Assembly (NCBI GenBank): GCA_021811325.1
Contig: JAJZPE010000009.1
Span: 1 to 42,225 of the forward strand
DNA from: Bacillota bacterium
GTDB lineage: Bacteria > Bacillota > Sulfobacillia > JAJYWN01 > JAJZPE01
Direction: 5' to 3'
Length of the DNA stretch: 42,225 bases
Below the pieces are notes generated by a model, which was not told the DNA's origin, ran no database searches, and worked only from the letters and a program-made list of their open reading frames with translations. Within the stretch, counting starts at the first letter, position 1; every line of letters begins with the position of its first letter. The position numbers and the translations under genes are program-made. Shown piece after piece: positions 21,722 to 29,755 of the stretch.

Positions 21722-22018
21722 TTACCGGCGGCCGTAACCGCCGCGACCGCCGCGGTCGCCACCGCCGCCGCTCTCGCGAGGCTTAGCCTCGTTGACCGTG
21801 AGGGGCCGGCCGCCAAACATGAAACCGTTCAGGGCATCGATGGCCACCTGAGCCTGGTCATCTTCCACCTCGACGAAACCGAACCCGCGGGAACGACCGG
21901 TTTCCCGGTCAGTCACAACACGGGTCGAGATGACCTGGGCATGCTGCGCGAACACGCGGGACAGGTCATCCTCAGTGGCGGACCACGGCAGGTTGCCTAC
22001 ATACAGGGTCTTCGGCAC
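21722..22018 (-). CDS. RRM-type RNA-binding protein with Gly/Arg-rich tail
   Basis: This 98-aa protein has one RNA recognition motif: RNP2 LYVGNLPW near the N-terminus and RNP1 SRGFGFVEV about 30 residues later. It ends in a flexible GGGGDRGGRGGYGRR tail, like cyanobacterial and other bacterial cold-induced Rbp proteins. It binds RNA; targets are unknown. The GTG at 22018 (MPKTLYVGNLP) is chosen because it begins exactly at the fold with GGGAG upstream. The ORF start at 22084 adds unrelated residues. It has its own promoter and terminator, so it is monocistronic. Confidence 0.93.
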   Translation of the reverse strand: MPKTLYVGNLPWSATEDDLSRVFAQHAQVISTRVVTDRETGRSRGFGFVEVEDDQAQVAIDALNGFMFGGRPLTVNEAKPRESGGGGDRGGRGGYGRR

Positions 22019-22118
22019 TCTTCGAAACACTCCCTTTGGATTGGATGTGCACGAGGGAGTCTCAACGGAACGGTCCCCGGGCAACCGGCCGAATCAACCT
22101 TCCCCTAGTTGCACGTCA

Positions 22119-22147
22119 ATTATAATCCAAAAACTAGAAAACATCAA
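22119..22147 (-). promoter_or_regulatory. Promoter of the RRM gene
   Basis: TTGATG (22142-22147) and a perfect TATAAT (22119-22124) on the minus strand are 17 bp apart. The -35 box overlaps the stop codon of the upstream membrane protein gene. Confidence 0.75.
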
Positions 22148-22653
22148 CTCCCCCCCGACGATTCGTCTTTTCGGCGGGAGGCGCGGCTGATTCCGCCCAT
22201 GGCGGCCAGGTAAAAAAGGACCACCGGAATGAAGAAATACAGCCACCAAGCAGCCTCAGAACCGCTGGTCCGCAACGAACCCGTCCGGGTCAGTTCGGAC
22301 AGGGCATAGAGGATGAAGCCGATCAGCCCCAGGACCGTCCGTCGCGCCCACCAGTGGGCCAGGGCGGTGGTCCCGAAGGCCAGGATGACCATCACGGGCA
22401 GGGTGACGAAGACCGAGCCTGCCCCGCCCACCAGGCTGACGAGGGCCATAACCACCAGCCAGACCAGGAGGGTGGCGGCCAGGGTCAGCGCCCCCCGCAG
22501 GGGCGGCGGGCCGGCGGGCCGGGGGCCCGTGGCCTTGGTGGCCCCGGCGCTCTTCCCCCCACGCCCGCGCCCGCGGCGACGCCGGTCGCGGCTGAGCATC
22601 GCTCGTCTGGACTCTTCGTTGCGACGCCGTTGCTCTCGGTTCATGGCGCTCAT
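22144..22653 (-). CDS. Small integral membrane protein of unknown function
   Basis: This 169-aa protein has a very basic N-terminus (NREQRRRNEESRRAMLSRDRRRRGRGRGG) and a Pro/Gly-rich stretch. Four hydrophobic segments follow: ALTLAATLLVWLVVMALVSLV, VFVTLPVMVILAFGTTALAHW, TVLGLIGFILYALSEL and WWLYFFIPVVLFYLAAM. The basic N-terminus probably stays in the cytoplasm. It starts 4 bp after the thrS stop and is likely co-transcribed with it. I do not recognise a family. Confidence 0.75.
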   Translation of the reverse strand: MSAMNREQRRRNEESRRAMLSRDRRRRGRGRGGKSAGATKATGPRPAGPPPLRGALTLAATLLVWLVVMALVSLVGGAGSVFVTLPVMVILAFGTTALAHWWARRTVLGLIGFILYALSELTRTGSLRTSGSEAAWWLYFFIPVVLFYLAAMGGISRASRRKDESSGGS

Positions 22654-22657
22654 CGCG

Positions 22658-24589
22658 TCATACCTTCTCTTCGATTTCCTTCCTGGCCCTGTGCTTGAAC
22701 TCTTCGACCTTCACCGGACCGAGGTCGCCGGTCTCGCGGTGGCGGACGGAGACCGTCCCGGCCTCCACTTCCTTGTCCCCAACGACCAGCATGTAGGGCA
22801 CCTTCTCGACCTGGGCCTGGCGGATCTTGTAATTGACCTTCTCGTTCCGCGTGTCGACCTCGGCCCGCAGGCCCGCGGCCCGCAGCTCCTCGGCCACCCG
22901 CAGGGCGTATTCGTGATGGCGGTCGGTGATCGGCATGACCCGCGCCTGGACTGGCGACAGCCAGAGCGGGAAGGCCCCGGCATAGTGCTCGATGAGTCCG
23001 CCGACGAAGCGTTCCATCGACCCGAGGACCGTACGGTGGATCATCACCGGCCGGTGCGGGGCCCCGTCTTCCCCGACGTAGCTGATGTCGAAGCGCTCTG
23101 GCAGGTTGAAGTCGCACTGGATGGTCGGTCCCTGCCAGCCGCGGCCCAGGGCGTCCTTGACCTTGATGTCGATGGCCGGGCCGTAGAACTTGGCCTCGCC
23201 TTCGTCGACCTCGTAGGGGATGCCCAGCGCCGTCAGAGCCCCGACGAGGGCGCCCTCCGCCGCCTGCCATACTTCTTCAGACCCGGCGTACTTCTCCTTG
23301 TTGTTCGGGTCGCGGACGGAGAGTTTCACGTCGTAGTCCTTGTAGCCGAAGGACTTCATCATGAACCGGGCCAGGTCGACGACCCCCATGATCTCCTGCT
23401 GGAGCTGGTCCGGGCGGCAGAAGATGTGGGCGTCGTCCTGGGTGAAGCCGCGCACCCGGAGCAGGCCGTGGAGCACGCCCGAGCGCTCGTAGCGGTAGAC
23501 CGTGCCCAGTTCGGCCCAGCGCAGCGGGAGATCGCGGTAGCTGCGCATCTGTGACTTGAACATGAGGATGTGGAAGGGGCAGTTCATCGGCTTGAGGAGG
23601 TACTCGACCTCGTCGATGGGCATCGGCGAGTACATGTTCTCGCGGTACCAGCCCCAGTGGCCGCTGGTCTTCCACAGGTCGACCTTGGCGATGTGCGGCG
23701 AGTAGACGATGTCGTAGCCGCGCTTCCGGTGCTCCTCGCGCCAGAAGTTCTCGATCAACTCGCGGACATGGCCGCCCTTGGGGTGCCAGAAGATGAGCCC
23801 CGGGCCGGCGTCCTCGTGGATGGAGAAGATGTCGAGCTCCTTGCCCAGGCGCCGGTGGTCGCGCCGCTTCGCCTCCTCCAGCTTGTGGAGGTGCTCCTCG
23901 AGGTCCTTCTGGGAGTCGAAGGCCGTCCCGTAGATGCGCTGGAGCATCCGGTTGTGCTCGTCGCCGCGCCAGTAGGCCCCGGCCGCGCTGAGCAGCTTGA
24001 CCGCCTTGATCCGCCCCGTGGACGGGAGATGCGGCCCGGCGCACAGGTCGACGAAGCCGTCCTGCCGGTAAAGACTGATCGTCTCGCCCTCGGGCAACTC
24101 CTCGGCCAGCTCCACCTTGTACGGTTCGCCGGCCTTCTTGAAGAGGGCGACGGCGTCCTTGCGGCTGACTTCGGACCGCTCGAGGGGCAGGTTCTCCTGG
24201 ATGAGCTTCTTCATCTCGGCCTCGATGCGCTCGAGGTCTTCCGGGGTGAACGGCTTCTCGACGTCGAAGTCGTAGTAGAAGCCGTCCTCGATGGCCGGGC
24301 CGATGGTCAACCGGGCCTCGGGGAAGAGGCGCTTGACCGCCTGGGCCAGGACGTGGGCGGTCGTGTGGCGGTAGACCGCCTGGCCTTCCGGCGAGTCGAA
24401 GGTGACCAACTCGACCAGGGCGTCGCCGTCGATGGGCCGGTTCAAGTCGACCAGCCGTCCGTCGACCTTGGCCGCCAGGGCGTTCTTGGCCAGCTTCTGG
24501 CTCAGCGAAGCGGCGATCTCGCTCGGCTTGACCCCTTTCGGATACTCTCTCCTGGATCCGTCGGGAAGGGTGATCTGGATCTGGGCCAT
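22658..24589 (-). CDS. thrS: Threonyl-tRNA synthetase
   Basis: This 643-aa class II ThrRS charges tRNA-Thr. The order is a TGS domain (MAQIQITLPDGSRREYPKG, 1-60) and an N2 editing domain (YRHTTAHVLAQAVKRLFPEARLTIGP, with the HxxxH pair). The catalytic core has MNCPFHILMFKSQMRSYRDLPLRWAELG, LLRVRGFTQDDAHIFC and RPVMIHRTVLGSMERFVGGLIEHYAG. The anticodon-binding domain is from about 535 (PLWLSPVQARVMPI). The 774-aa ORF in the track adds T-box sequence; the ATG at 24589 with GGAGG 7 nt upstream is correct. It is regulated by the Thr T-box upstream. Confidence 0.97.
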   Translation of the reverse strand: MAQIQITLPDGSRREYPKGVKPSEIAASLSQKLAKNALAAKVDGRLVDLNRPIDGDALVELVTFDSPEGQAVYRHTTAHVLAQAVKRLFPEARLTIGPAIEDGFYYDFDVEKPFTPEDLERIEAEMKKLIQENLPLERSEVSRKDAVALFKKAGEPYKVELAEELPEGETISLYRQDGFVDLCAGPHLPSTGRIKAVKLLSAAGAYWRGDEHNRMLQRIYGTAFDSQKDLEEHLHKLEEAKRRDHRRLGKELDIFSIHEDAGPGLIFWHPKGGHVRELIENFWREEHRKRGYDIVYSPHIAKVDLWKTSGHWGWYRENMYSPMPIDEVEYLLKPMNCPFHILMFKSQMRSYRDLPLRWAELGTVYRYERSGVLHGLLRVRGFTQDDAHIFCRPDQLQQEIMGVVDLARFMMKSFGYKDYDVKLSVRDPNNKEKYAGSEEVWQAAEGALVGALTALGIPYEVDEGEAKFYGPAIDIKVKDALGRGWQGPTIQCDFNLPERFDISYVGEDGAPHRPVMIHRTVLGSMERFVGGLIEHYAGAFPLWLSPVQARVMPITDRHHEYALRVAEELRAAGLRAEVDTRNEKVNYKIRQAQVEKVPYMLVVGDKEVEAGTVSVRHRETGDLGPVKVEEFKHRARKEIEEKV

Positions 24590-24632
24590 CGTGAGCCCTC
24601 CTTTGTCCGACGCGGTCCCGGGCGAGGGACGC

Positions 24633-24905
24633 AAAAAACCTCGTCCCGGCAGCAGGGACGAGGGGTCGGTTTCCTCGTGGTTCCACCCTGGTTGGCGGTC
24701 GCCGGCCGGCTGAGCCCCGGCCGAAATCCCGCCCACTCGAGAAGGCCTGTATCGCGGCCACGCGCCCGGCTTAGTCGGCCCGAAGGCCTTTCGCCGAGGG
24801 CTCCGGGGCGGTGTTCGGGCCGCTTCACCTCGAGGGGGCTCGCACCCCGGCACCGAAGCCGGGCCCCCATTCTCTGAGAGGTTCCGCCGCCTTACTCTCC
24901 CCGTC
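24633..24905 (-). promoter_or_regulatory. T-box leader (tRNA-Thr) of thrS
   Basis: The minus strand shows the Stem I signature GACGGGGAGAGTAAGG, an AGAGAATGGGGG element and the specifier ACC (Thr, 24810-24812) in CGAACACCGCC. The T-box CAGGGTGGAACCACGAGG follows. The terminator is CCTCGTCCC/GGGACGAGG (24639-24663) followed by TTTTTT. TGGA of the T-box fits a tRNA ending UCCA. Confidence 0.95.
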
Positions 24906-24933
24906 ATTGCCTCGAAAAGTAACTTTGTAGTTG

Positions 24934-24963
24934 ATTGTACCCTTTGCCACGCAAGTTTGTCAA
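24934..24963 (-). promoter_or_regulatory. Promoter of thrS
   Basis: A perfect TTGACA (24958-24963) and TACAAT (24934-24939) on the minus strand are 18 bp apart, about 30 bp upstream of the first T-box bases. Confidence 0.8.
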
Positions 24964-24985
24964 GCAAACGACGGTCGCTCAAAGG

Positions 24986-25588
24986 TCAGCGTCCCACGAA
25001 CGGCCAGAGGACAGCGGCCTGCCCCAGCCCCACGGCCAGTCCGAACAAGGCCCCCATGACCTGCAACCAACGGAGTTGCGGGCCGGCGATGCCCGCCACG
25101 AGGCTCTCGATCTCCTCCGGCGTCAGGGCCTTGACCCGTTCTTCGACCAGCTTCCCGAGGCCGAGGCCACCCTCGACCCGCTCGGCCAACTGGTCCAGGT
25201 AACGGGCGGTCAGGTTGCCGATCTCCCTCTCGGCTACCCGGCGGACGAGCCCGGCCACCGCTACCGCGGCCGCCGCCGGGACGATCCCGGGGATGAGCGC
25301 GCGCACCCTCGATTCCAGGGCGGCGGCCAGCGAGGCGGCTATCTCCCCGCGCAGCGCCGGGTCGACCAGCTGAGCGAAGAGGTCCGGCCTTGACAGGACC
25401 CGCTCCTCGACCAGACGCCCGAGGGCTTGGGCCACCGCTTCCTGATGGCCGGGGATGAGCCCCTGGACCCGCCAGCCGAAGAGGGGCACGCGCCACGGCC
25501 TGGCCGGCCAGAAGAGGGTCTTGATGGTGATGAAGACGGTCAGGGCGCCGAAGGTGGCCCCGAGGACCGGCAGAGCCAGCAGGACCAC
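24986..25588 (-). CDS. DUF445-family membrane protein
   Basis: This is a 200-aa protein with a hydrophobic segment at each end: LALPVLGATFGALTVFITIKTLFWP and LQVMGALFGLAVGLGQAAVLWPF. Between them is a largely helical part containing PLFGWRVQGLIPGHQEAVAQALGRLVEERVLS. This is the pattern of short DUF445 (YheB-like) proteins. The function of the family is unknown. GTG at 25588 has GGAG 7 nt upstream, formed by the end of the upstream gene; the gap is 4 bp, so the two are an operon. Confidence 0.8.
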   Translation of the reverse strand: MVLLALPVLGATFGALTVFITIKTLFWPARPWRVPLFGWRVQGLIPGHQEAVAQALGRLVEERVLSRPDLFAQLVDPALRGEIAASLAAALESRVRALIPGIVPAAAAVAVAGLVRRVAEREIGNLTARYLDQLAERVEGGLGLGKLVEERVKALTPEEIESLVAGIAGPQLRWLQVMGALFGLAVGLGQAAVLWPFVGR

Positions 25589-25592
25589 GGCC

Positions 25593-26621
25593 TTACTCCG
25601 GCGGCACCGGGGTCTCGAAGACGGCGCCCTTCTCCCCGGTGAGGACGAAGAGCCGGCGGTCGTCGTCGGAGACCCGCAGGGCGGTGGGCCCGACCTCCGG
25701 CGGGAGGGTTCCGATGGCGGTCCGCTTGTTCCCGGCCATGTCCCACGCCCAGAGGATGACGGCGCGACGGCCCCGTGTCAGGTGGTAAAGTCTCCAGCCA
25801 TGCCCCGAAGGGATGGCTTCCGGCACGGCCAGCCTGTCGCGGTGGCCAAGAGACCTCCAGGCGACATCGTAGACATTGAGACGCCAAGGTCGGCCCCGGC
25901 TTATGGTCCAGACGCGGTTCCCCCGGGAGTTGACCCCAGCGGCCTTGACCCCCGCCGCCTTGGGGCCCAGCCCCACCTGGCCATCATCGAGGTCCCAGAT
26001 GGCCAGTCGCCCTTTGGACACGCCGAGCAGCTGAGTCCCGACCCCGCCCCAGAAGGCGTTGGTGAACGAAGACCCCGGAAGTAGAGAGAACCCGGCGGGA
26101 AACGGCCTGTCTTCCCACTGCCCGGTGGCTTGGCGGATGTGCAAGGCGTCTCCCGTGAACAGGGTGAGCCGGCCCTGCGGGTCCCAGCCCCCGCCGCGGG
26201 CCTTCCCGACGGCCCGTTCCGGGATGTCGTTGGTGTCCAGCGTCCGCCCAGCCGGGCCATACAGGCAGAGCAGCTGTTTACCGTCCTTGGTCGAAATCAC
26301 ATAGGCCAGGATGTTCCCGTCGGTCGACCAACCGATGATGCCGTCAAGCCTGGCCTTGGCGAGGACGAAGGTGGCCCCGCCGCGGCTCATGGCCAGCGAG
26401 GCCTGGGCGGCCCCCGGCTCGATGTAGCCGATGGCGGCCACCTCGTACCGCGAGTTCCAGAGGAACTCGGAAACGACGCCATCGACCCGGACCGGCGTCC
26501 TTGACCAGGCCGGGGCGGCGGGTGGCGACGCGGCCGGCGCGGGACCGGCGAGGCTCAGAAAAAGACCGAGGAGGGCGGTTGAAACGACAAACCTGACCTG
26601 ATTCGAGACTCTGTCCTTCAT
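25593..26621 (-). CDS. Secreted WD40/TolB-like beta-propeller protein, function unknown
   Basis: This 342-aa protein has a Sec signal peptide (FVVSTALLGLFLSLAGPAPAAS, cut probably after APA). The mature part is built of repeated short strands with motifs such as GIIGWSTDGNILAYVIS, GGWDPQGRLTLF, GRLAIWDLDDG and ALRVSDDDRRLFVLTG. They are spaced like propeller blades. No catalytic motif is seen. It is likely exported to the cell surface or the medium. It precedes the DUF445 gene in the same operon. The propeller assignment is by pattern only. Confidence 0.65.
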   Translation of the reverse strand: MKDRVSNQVRFVVSTALLGLFLSLAGPAPAASPPAAPAWSRTPVRVDGVVSEFLWNSRYEVAAIGYIEPGAAQASLAMSRGGATFVLAKARLDGIIGWSTDGNILAYVISTKDGKQLLCLYGPAGRTLDTNDIPERAVGKARGGGWDPQGRLTLFTGDALHIRQATGQWEDRPFPAGFSLLPGSSFTNAFWGGVGTQLLGVSKGRLAIWDLDDGQVGLGPKAAGVKAAGVNSRGNRVWTISRGRPWRLNVYDVAWRSLGHRDRLAVPEAIPSGHGWRLYHLTRGRRAVILWAWDMAGNKRTAIGTLPPEVGPTALRVSDDDRRLFVLTGEKGAVFETPVPPE

Positions 26622-26675
26622 CCCGGGGACTCACCTTCCAGCTGATGGTGCGCCCTCATAGCATACCCAACAGCG

Positions 26676-26706
26676 AAAAAGCGCCGCCGGTCCGCCCGGC
26701 GGCGCT
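26676..26706 (-). terminator. Terminator after ytxC
   Basis: AGCGCCGCC and GGCGGCGCT form a 9-bp GC stem followed by TTTTT on the minus strand, 16 bp after the ytxC stop codon. Confidence 0.9.
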
Positions 26707-26721
26707 GTGCTTCCAATGGAC

Positions 26722-27654
26722 TTATGGCCGCCACGATTTCCCCTTGACCTGGACCGGCTTCAACAGCCCATGCTCCTCGCACATCCGGCAGCCGTAGCAG
26801 AACTTGGCCCGGTCGCCAAAGACGTTCCTGATGGTCTCCAGGGTCTCATCGGTGCCTTTGGCTTTCCGGGTGTGCACGGTCAGGGTCTTCGGAGCAATTG
26901 TTATCAGTGCGCTGACCAGCAGGTCCTCGTAGTTGACTTCGCTCTCAATCATCTCCGCGACGAACCCCTCGAGATATTCGTTGTTGATCACGTTCTGCTG
27001 CGAATCCACCAGCTTGAAGGTGCCGTCTGGGCTGAGAAAGACGTGGACCAGGTCCAGCTTGGGCTCTTGAGCATCGACGAAGTACTTGAGGAGTCGGATG
27101 AACTCGTGGTACTCGCGCTCCAGGAGGAAGTCGTCGACCGCCTGGTCCACGGCGTCCTCGAGGTCAGCCACGTAGTCCCTCAGCCGGAAGGTGATGAACC
27201 CTTCAATGACGAGCTCCGAGTTGCCCCTCAGGTACTCGAGGAGCTTCTCCAGGACACGCCCCTTGCGGTTGATCTTATAGAGGACCTCGGCGTCCTTGCC
27301 GCCGATCTCGCCGGTCAGACCCCGCCGGGTGTAATCGTAAATGGCGTCCTGCTCCTGCTGGTTAAAATAGTAATAGTCCGCCCGGATCATCTTCCGGATG
27401 AGGTTCCGCTCCCACTCGTTGATGATCACATCGGAGAGGGCGTTGGCCACGTAGTGCTGGAAGGACTCGACCGCTTCAGGCCGGTTGAGCTTACGATGCT
27501 CGCCGAGCCGACAATCGAGGAAATGGAGGCTGCCACGGTCGGACTCGCTGATCGACACGTTCAGGCCCTCTTCCTCCAGGAAACGGAACTCTGAGGACAG
27601 CCGCTCCCGGATCGGTTCGACTTCTTCAGAGGTTCCGATGGCAAGGACTTCCAT
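26722..27654 (-). CDS. ytxC: YtxC-like sporulation protein
   Basis: This 310-aa protein resembles the YtxC family, found in spore formers, often next to thrS; its biochemical role is unknown. Recognisable parts are HYVANALSDVIINEWERNLIRKMIRADYYYFN, FITFRLRDYVADLEDAVDQAVDDFLLEREYHEFIRLLKYFVD and the C-terminal CYGCRMCEEHG. The CxxCxxC cluster could bind metal. The ATG at 27654 starts MEVLAIGTS with AAGGGAG upstream; the 386-aa ORF runs into non-coding DNA. A possible sigma-E-like promoter precedes it. Confidence 0.85.
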   Translation of the reverse strand: MEVLAIGTSEEVEPIRERLSSEFRFLEEEGLNVSISESDRGSLHFLDCRLGEHRKLNRPEAVESFQHYVANALSDVIINEWERNLIRKMIRADYYYFNQQEQDAIYDYTRRGLTGEIGGKDAEVLYKINRKGRVLEKLLEYLRGNSELVIEGFITFRLRDYVADLEDAVDQAVDDFLLEREYHEFIRLLKYFVDAQEPKLDLVHVFLSPDGTFKLVDSQQNVINNEYLEGFVAEMIESEVNYEDLLVSALITIAPKTLTVHTRKAKGTDETLETIRNVFGDRAKFCYGCRMCEEHGLLKPVQVKGKSWRP

Positions 27655-27682
27655 GACCGATCGCGCTCCCTTCCGCTGTTCT

Positions 27683-27711
27683 ATTATATGTGCCGCAAAC
27701 TGGCCGTATAC
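27683..27711 (-). promoter_or_regulatory. Possible sporulation (sigma-E-like) promoter of ytxC
   Basis: The minus strand reads CATATAAT (27683-27690), with ATA of GTATAC 16 bp upstream. That resembles the sigma-E pattern ATA-N16-18-CATACANT. A sigma-A -10 TATAAT lies in the same place but lacks a -35 box. The remaining gap to 28025 holds only the hairpin at 27946. Confidence 0.4.
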
Positions 27712-27945
27712 GGTAGCGGGCTGGTCGGGTCTACCATTTTGCGGCCGGCGATGACCCACGAATAGCTGCGCTGACCGTCGCCGCCCGGCTGCCCGAGACC
27801 CCATTTTGCTGGTAAAGCCAGGGTGACGCGGGCCGTTCCAGCGGTCCCGCCCGCGCCGGCGTGGCGTGGTATTTCCTGGCAAAAACCGCCGTCGTCGCTC
27901 AGCGATTCCTGGCCCTGGGAACTCCGCGTCAGAGGCCGGGCAACG

Positions 27946-27976
27946 ATGAAAAGCCGCCCGTCGGGCGGCTTTTCAT
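27946..27976. terminator. Hairpin terminator after the ABC-2 exporter genes, possibly bidirectional
   Basis: ATGAAAAGCCGCCC and GGGCGGCTTTTCAT form a perfect 14-bp stem with a 3-nt loop. The T-rich end is part of the stem on both strands. It lies 50 bp after the exporter permease stop codon on the minus strand. Confidence 0.7.
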
Positions 27977-28025
27977 GGCTATGCCTGGGTTGAGACGGCG
28001 CTATCGGACAGGCGGGGCCGACGGC

Positions 28026-28925
28026 TCAGAACGAGGTCAACTGGTCCAGTATGCCCCGCCGCTTGGCCAGGCGCTCGGCGCCGAAGAAGGCGGCGAAGGA
28101 GAGGACGCCAAAGACCACCGTGCTGAGCGCGAGCCAGTTGAGGATGGTCCCGTTGGACAGGCCGGCCAGCGCCTGGCTGTTGCCGTGGCCGAAGAGGCCG
28201 CGCTTCATGCCCTCGTTCCACCAGGTGAAGGGGACCCACCTGGCGACGGCCTGCACCCAGTGGGGCAGGATGTCGATCGGGAAGAGGAACCCGCAGGCGA
28301 GGTAGAACACACCGGCGGCGACCTCGGAGACCATCCCGGCCTGCCGGGCGGTGATCATCATCCAGCCCGCGAGGGCCAGGCCGAGCCCGGTGGCGCTGAT
28401 TATCCCCAGGGTGAAGGCGGTCAGGAAGTAGGGCCAGTCGATGGTCGCCCAGTACAACCGCAGCCCGAGGGCAAGCTTGCCGGCGGCCAGGAGGATGACG
28501 ATCGAGAGGGTCGTGACGAGGAACTTGGCCACGGCCCGCCCGAGCAGGTACCAGTAGAGGTGGGACGTGCCGATGTAGACATACCTAATCATCTCGTAGT
28601 GCTCGCGGTCCTCGTGGATGACCCAGGACATGCCGAAGAGGACGCCCCCGAGGTAGGTGAAGAGGGCGTTGCCCGTATAGATCTGGGCGAAGAGGTCCGT
28701 CTGGGTGTTCGTCCGAGTGGCCACGAGGTACATGACGACCACGATGAGGGCCCCGGAGAGCGGCCGGACGAGGGTGAAGACGCTGAAGGTGAAGAGGTCG
28801 GTCCAGTTGGATTCGATCTGCCAGCCGAGCCAGGCGGCCGGAGCGAAGGACCGCCAGGCCTCCCGGAACGATTGGCAGGGCCGGGGCCCCTCCTTCTTTT
28901 CGATGCTGACCTCACCTATTGCCAT
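28026..28925 (-). CDS. ABC-2 type exporter permease (second subunit)
   Basis: This 299-aa membrane protein has about six hydrophobic segments (for example ALIVVVMYLVATR, FLVTTLSIVILLAAGKLALG, FTLGIISATGLGLALAGWMM). It also has the ABC-2 C-terminal pattern AAGVFYLACGFLFPIDILPHWVQAVARWVPFTWW. It forms the channel of an exporter with the neighbouring permease and ATPase. GGAGGTTG precedes the ATG, which overlaps the end of the first permease gene by 10 bp. Substrate unknown; the three-gene DRA-like layout is common for drug or lipid export. Confidence 0.88.
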   Translation of the reverse strand: MAIGEVSIEKKEGPRPCQSFREAWRSFAPAAWLGWQIESNWTDLFTFSVFTLVRPLSGALIVVVMYLVATRTNTQTDLFAQIYTGNALFTYLGGVLFGMSWVIHEDREHYEMIRYVYIGTSHLYWYLLGRAVAKFLVTTLSIVILLAAGKLALGLRLYWATIDWPYFLTAFTLGIISATGLGLALAGWMMITARQAGMVSEVAAGVFYLACGFLFPIDILPHWVQAVARWVPFTWWNEGMKRGLFGHGNSQALAGLSNGTILNWLALSTVVFGVLSFAAFFGAERLAKRRGILDQLTSF

Positions 28926-29755
28926 TTAAGAGTCAACCTCCCCTGGCGCTTGGCCAGGTCTTCGAGGTACTTGAGGGCTTTCCAGGCGGCGAGCAGGGTG
29001 ATCGCGCCGCTGGCCGCGAGGCCGAGGACTTCCCAGCCCAGCGAGATAAAACCGATGCCCGGGTCGTCGAAGACGAGTTGCCGGAGGGCGTCCATCCCCA
29101 GAGTGAGCGGGATGACGCAGGCCGCCGCGGCGGTCCAGAAGCCCAGGGCCTTGACCGGGAAGTTGATCCCAGAGAGGAGGAAGACCGGCTCCTGGAAGAG
29201 GTTCGAGAGGTTCCAGGCGTCGCGCCCGTAGACGAGGAAGAGCGAGGCGGCCGTCATCCCGAGGCCATAGAGGGCCACGAGGGTCAACAGGAAGATGCCC
29301 AGGACCGCCAGCGGGTTCGCCACCTGGAACCTGACGCCGAAGATGAGGGCCCCCATGGCCACCGTGGCCACGGCGCGGACGGTCGTCTGGAAGATGCCGC
29401 CGAAAGACATCCCGAACAGGACGGCCATCGGCGAGATGGGCGCCAGCATATACAGCTCGAGGTGCCCGATCTCGCGCTCCCAATAGAACTGGGCGGCCAT
29501 CGACCAGAGGACGTTGAGCCAGTAGGCGGTCATCAGGGCGCCGAGGATGACGAAGCCGTCGTAGGCCCGCGGCGCGCCCATCGACCGGTACAGGTAGACG
29601 TAGGCGGCGATGTTGAAGAGGGGCATGAAGATATCCATGAGCAGCCAGGAAAGCTCGCGGTTGACCCCGATGACCCGGACGTAGGCCCGGCCCCAGGCGG
29701 CCCGGAGGTTGTTCCGCAGGGCCCGGGGGATGGTGTCAGTGGTTTCCGTTCTCAT
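28916..29755 (-). CDS. ABC-2 type exporter permease (first subunit)
   Basis: This 279-aa integral membrane protein has about six membrane segments (LSWLLMDIFMPLFNIAAYVYLYRS, FVILGALMTAYWLNVLW, AVLGIFLLTLVALYGLGMTAASLF and others). The ABC-2 signature NLFQEPVFLLSGINFPVKALGFWTAAAACVIPLT is present. GGGAGG lies 8 nt before the ATG at 29755; the ORF start 15 bp upstream has no RBS. It overlaps the ATPase gene by 20 bp and the second permease by 10 bp, so the three are translated together. The two permeases probably form a heterodimer. Confidence 0.88.
   Translation of the reverse strand: MRTETTDTIPRALRNNLRAAWGRAYVRVIGVNRELSWLLMDIFMPLFNIAAYVYLYRSMGAPRAYDGFVILGALMTAYWLNVLWSMAAQFYWEREIGHLELYMLAPISPMAVLFGMSFGGIFQTTVRAVATVAMGALIFGVRFQVANPLAVLGIFLLTLVALYGLGMTAASLFLVYGRDAWNLSNLFQEPVFLLSGINFPVKALGFWTAAAACVIPLTLGMDALRQLVFDDPGIGFISLGWEVLGLAASGAITLLAAWKALKYLEDLAKRQGRLTLKWQ

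Noticed and set aside
24590-24982. N-terminal extension of thrS in the 774-aa ORF
   Set aside because: It is translated T-box leader; the true ATG at 24589 has the RBS and begins the TGS domain.
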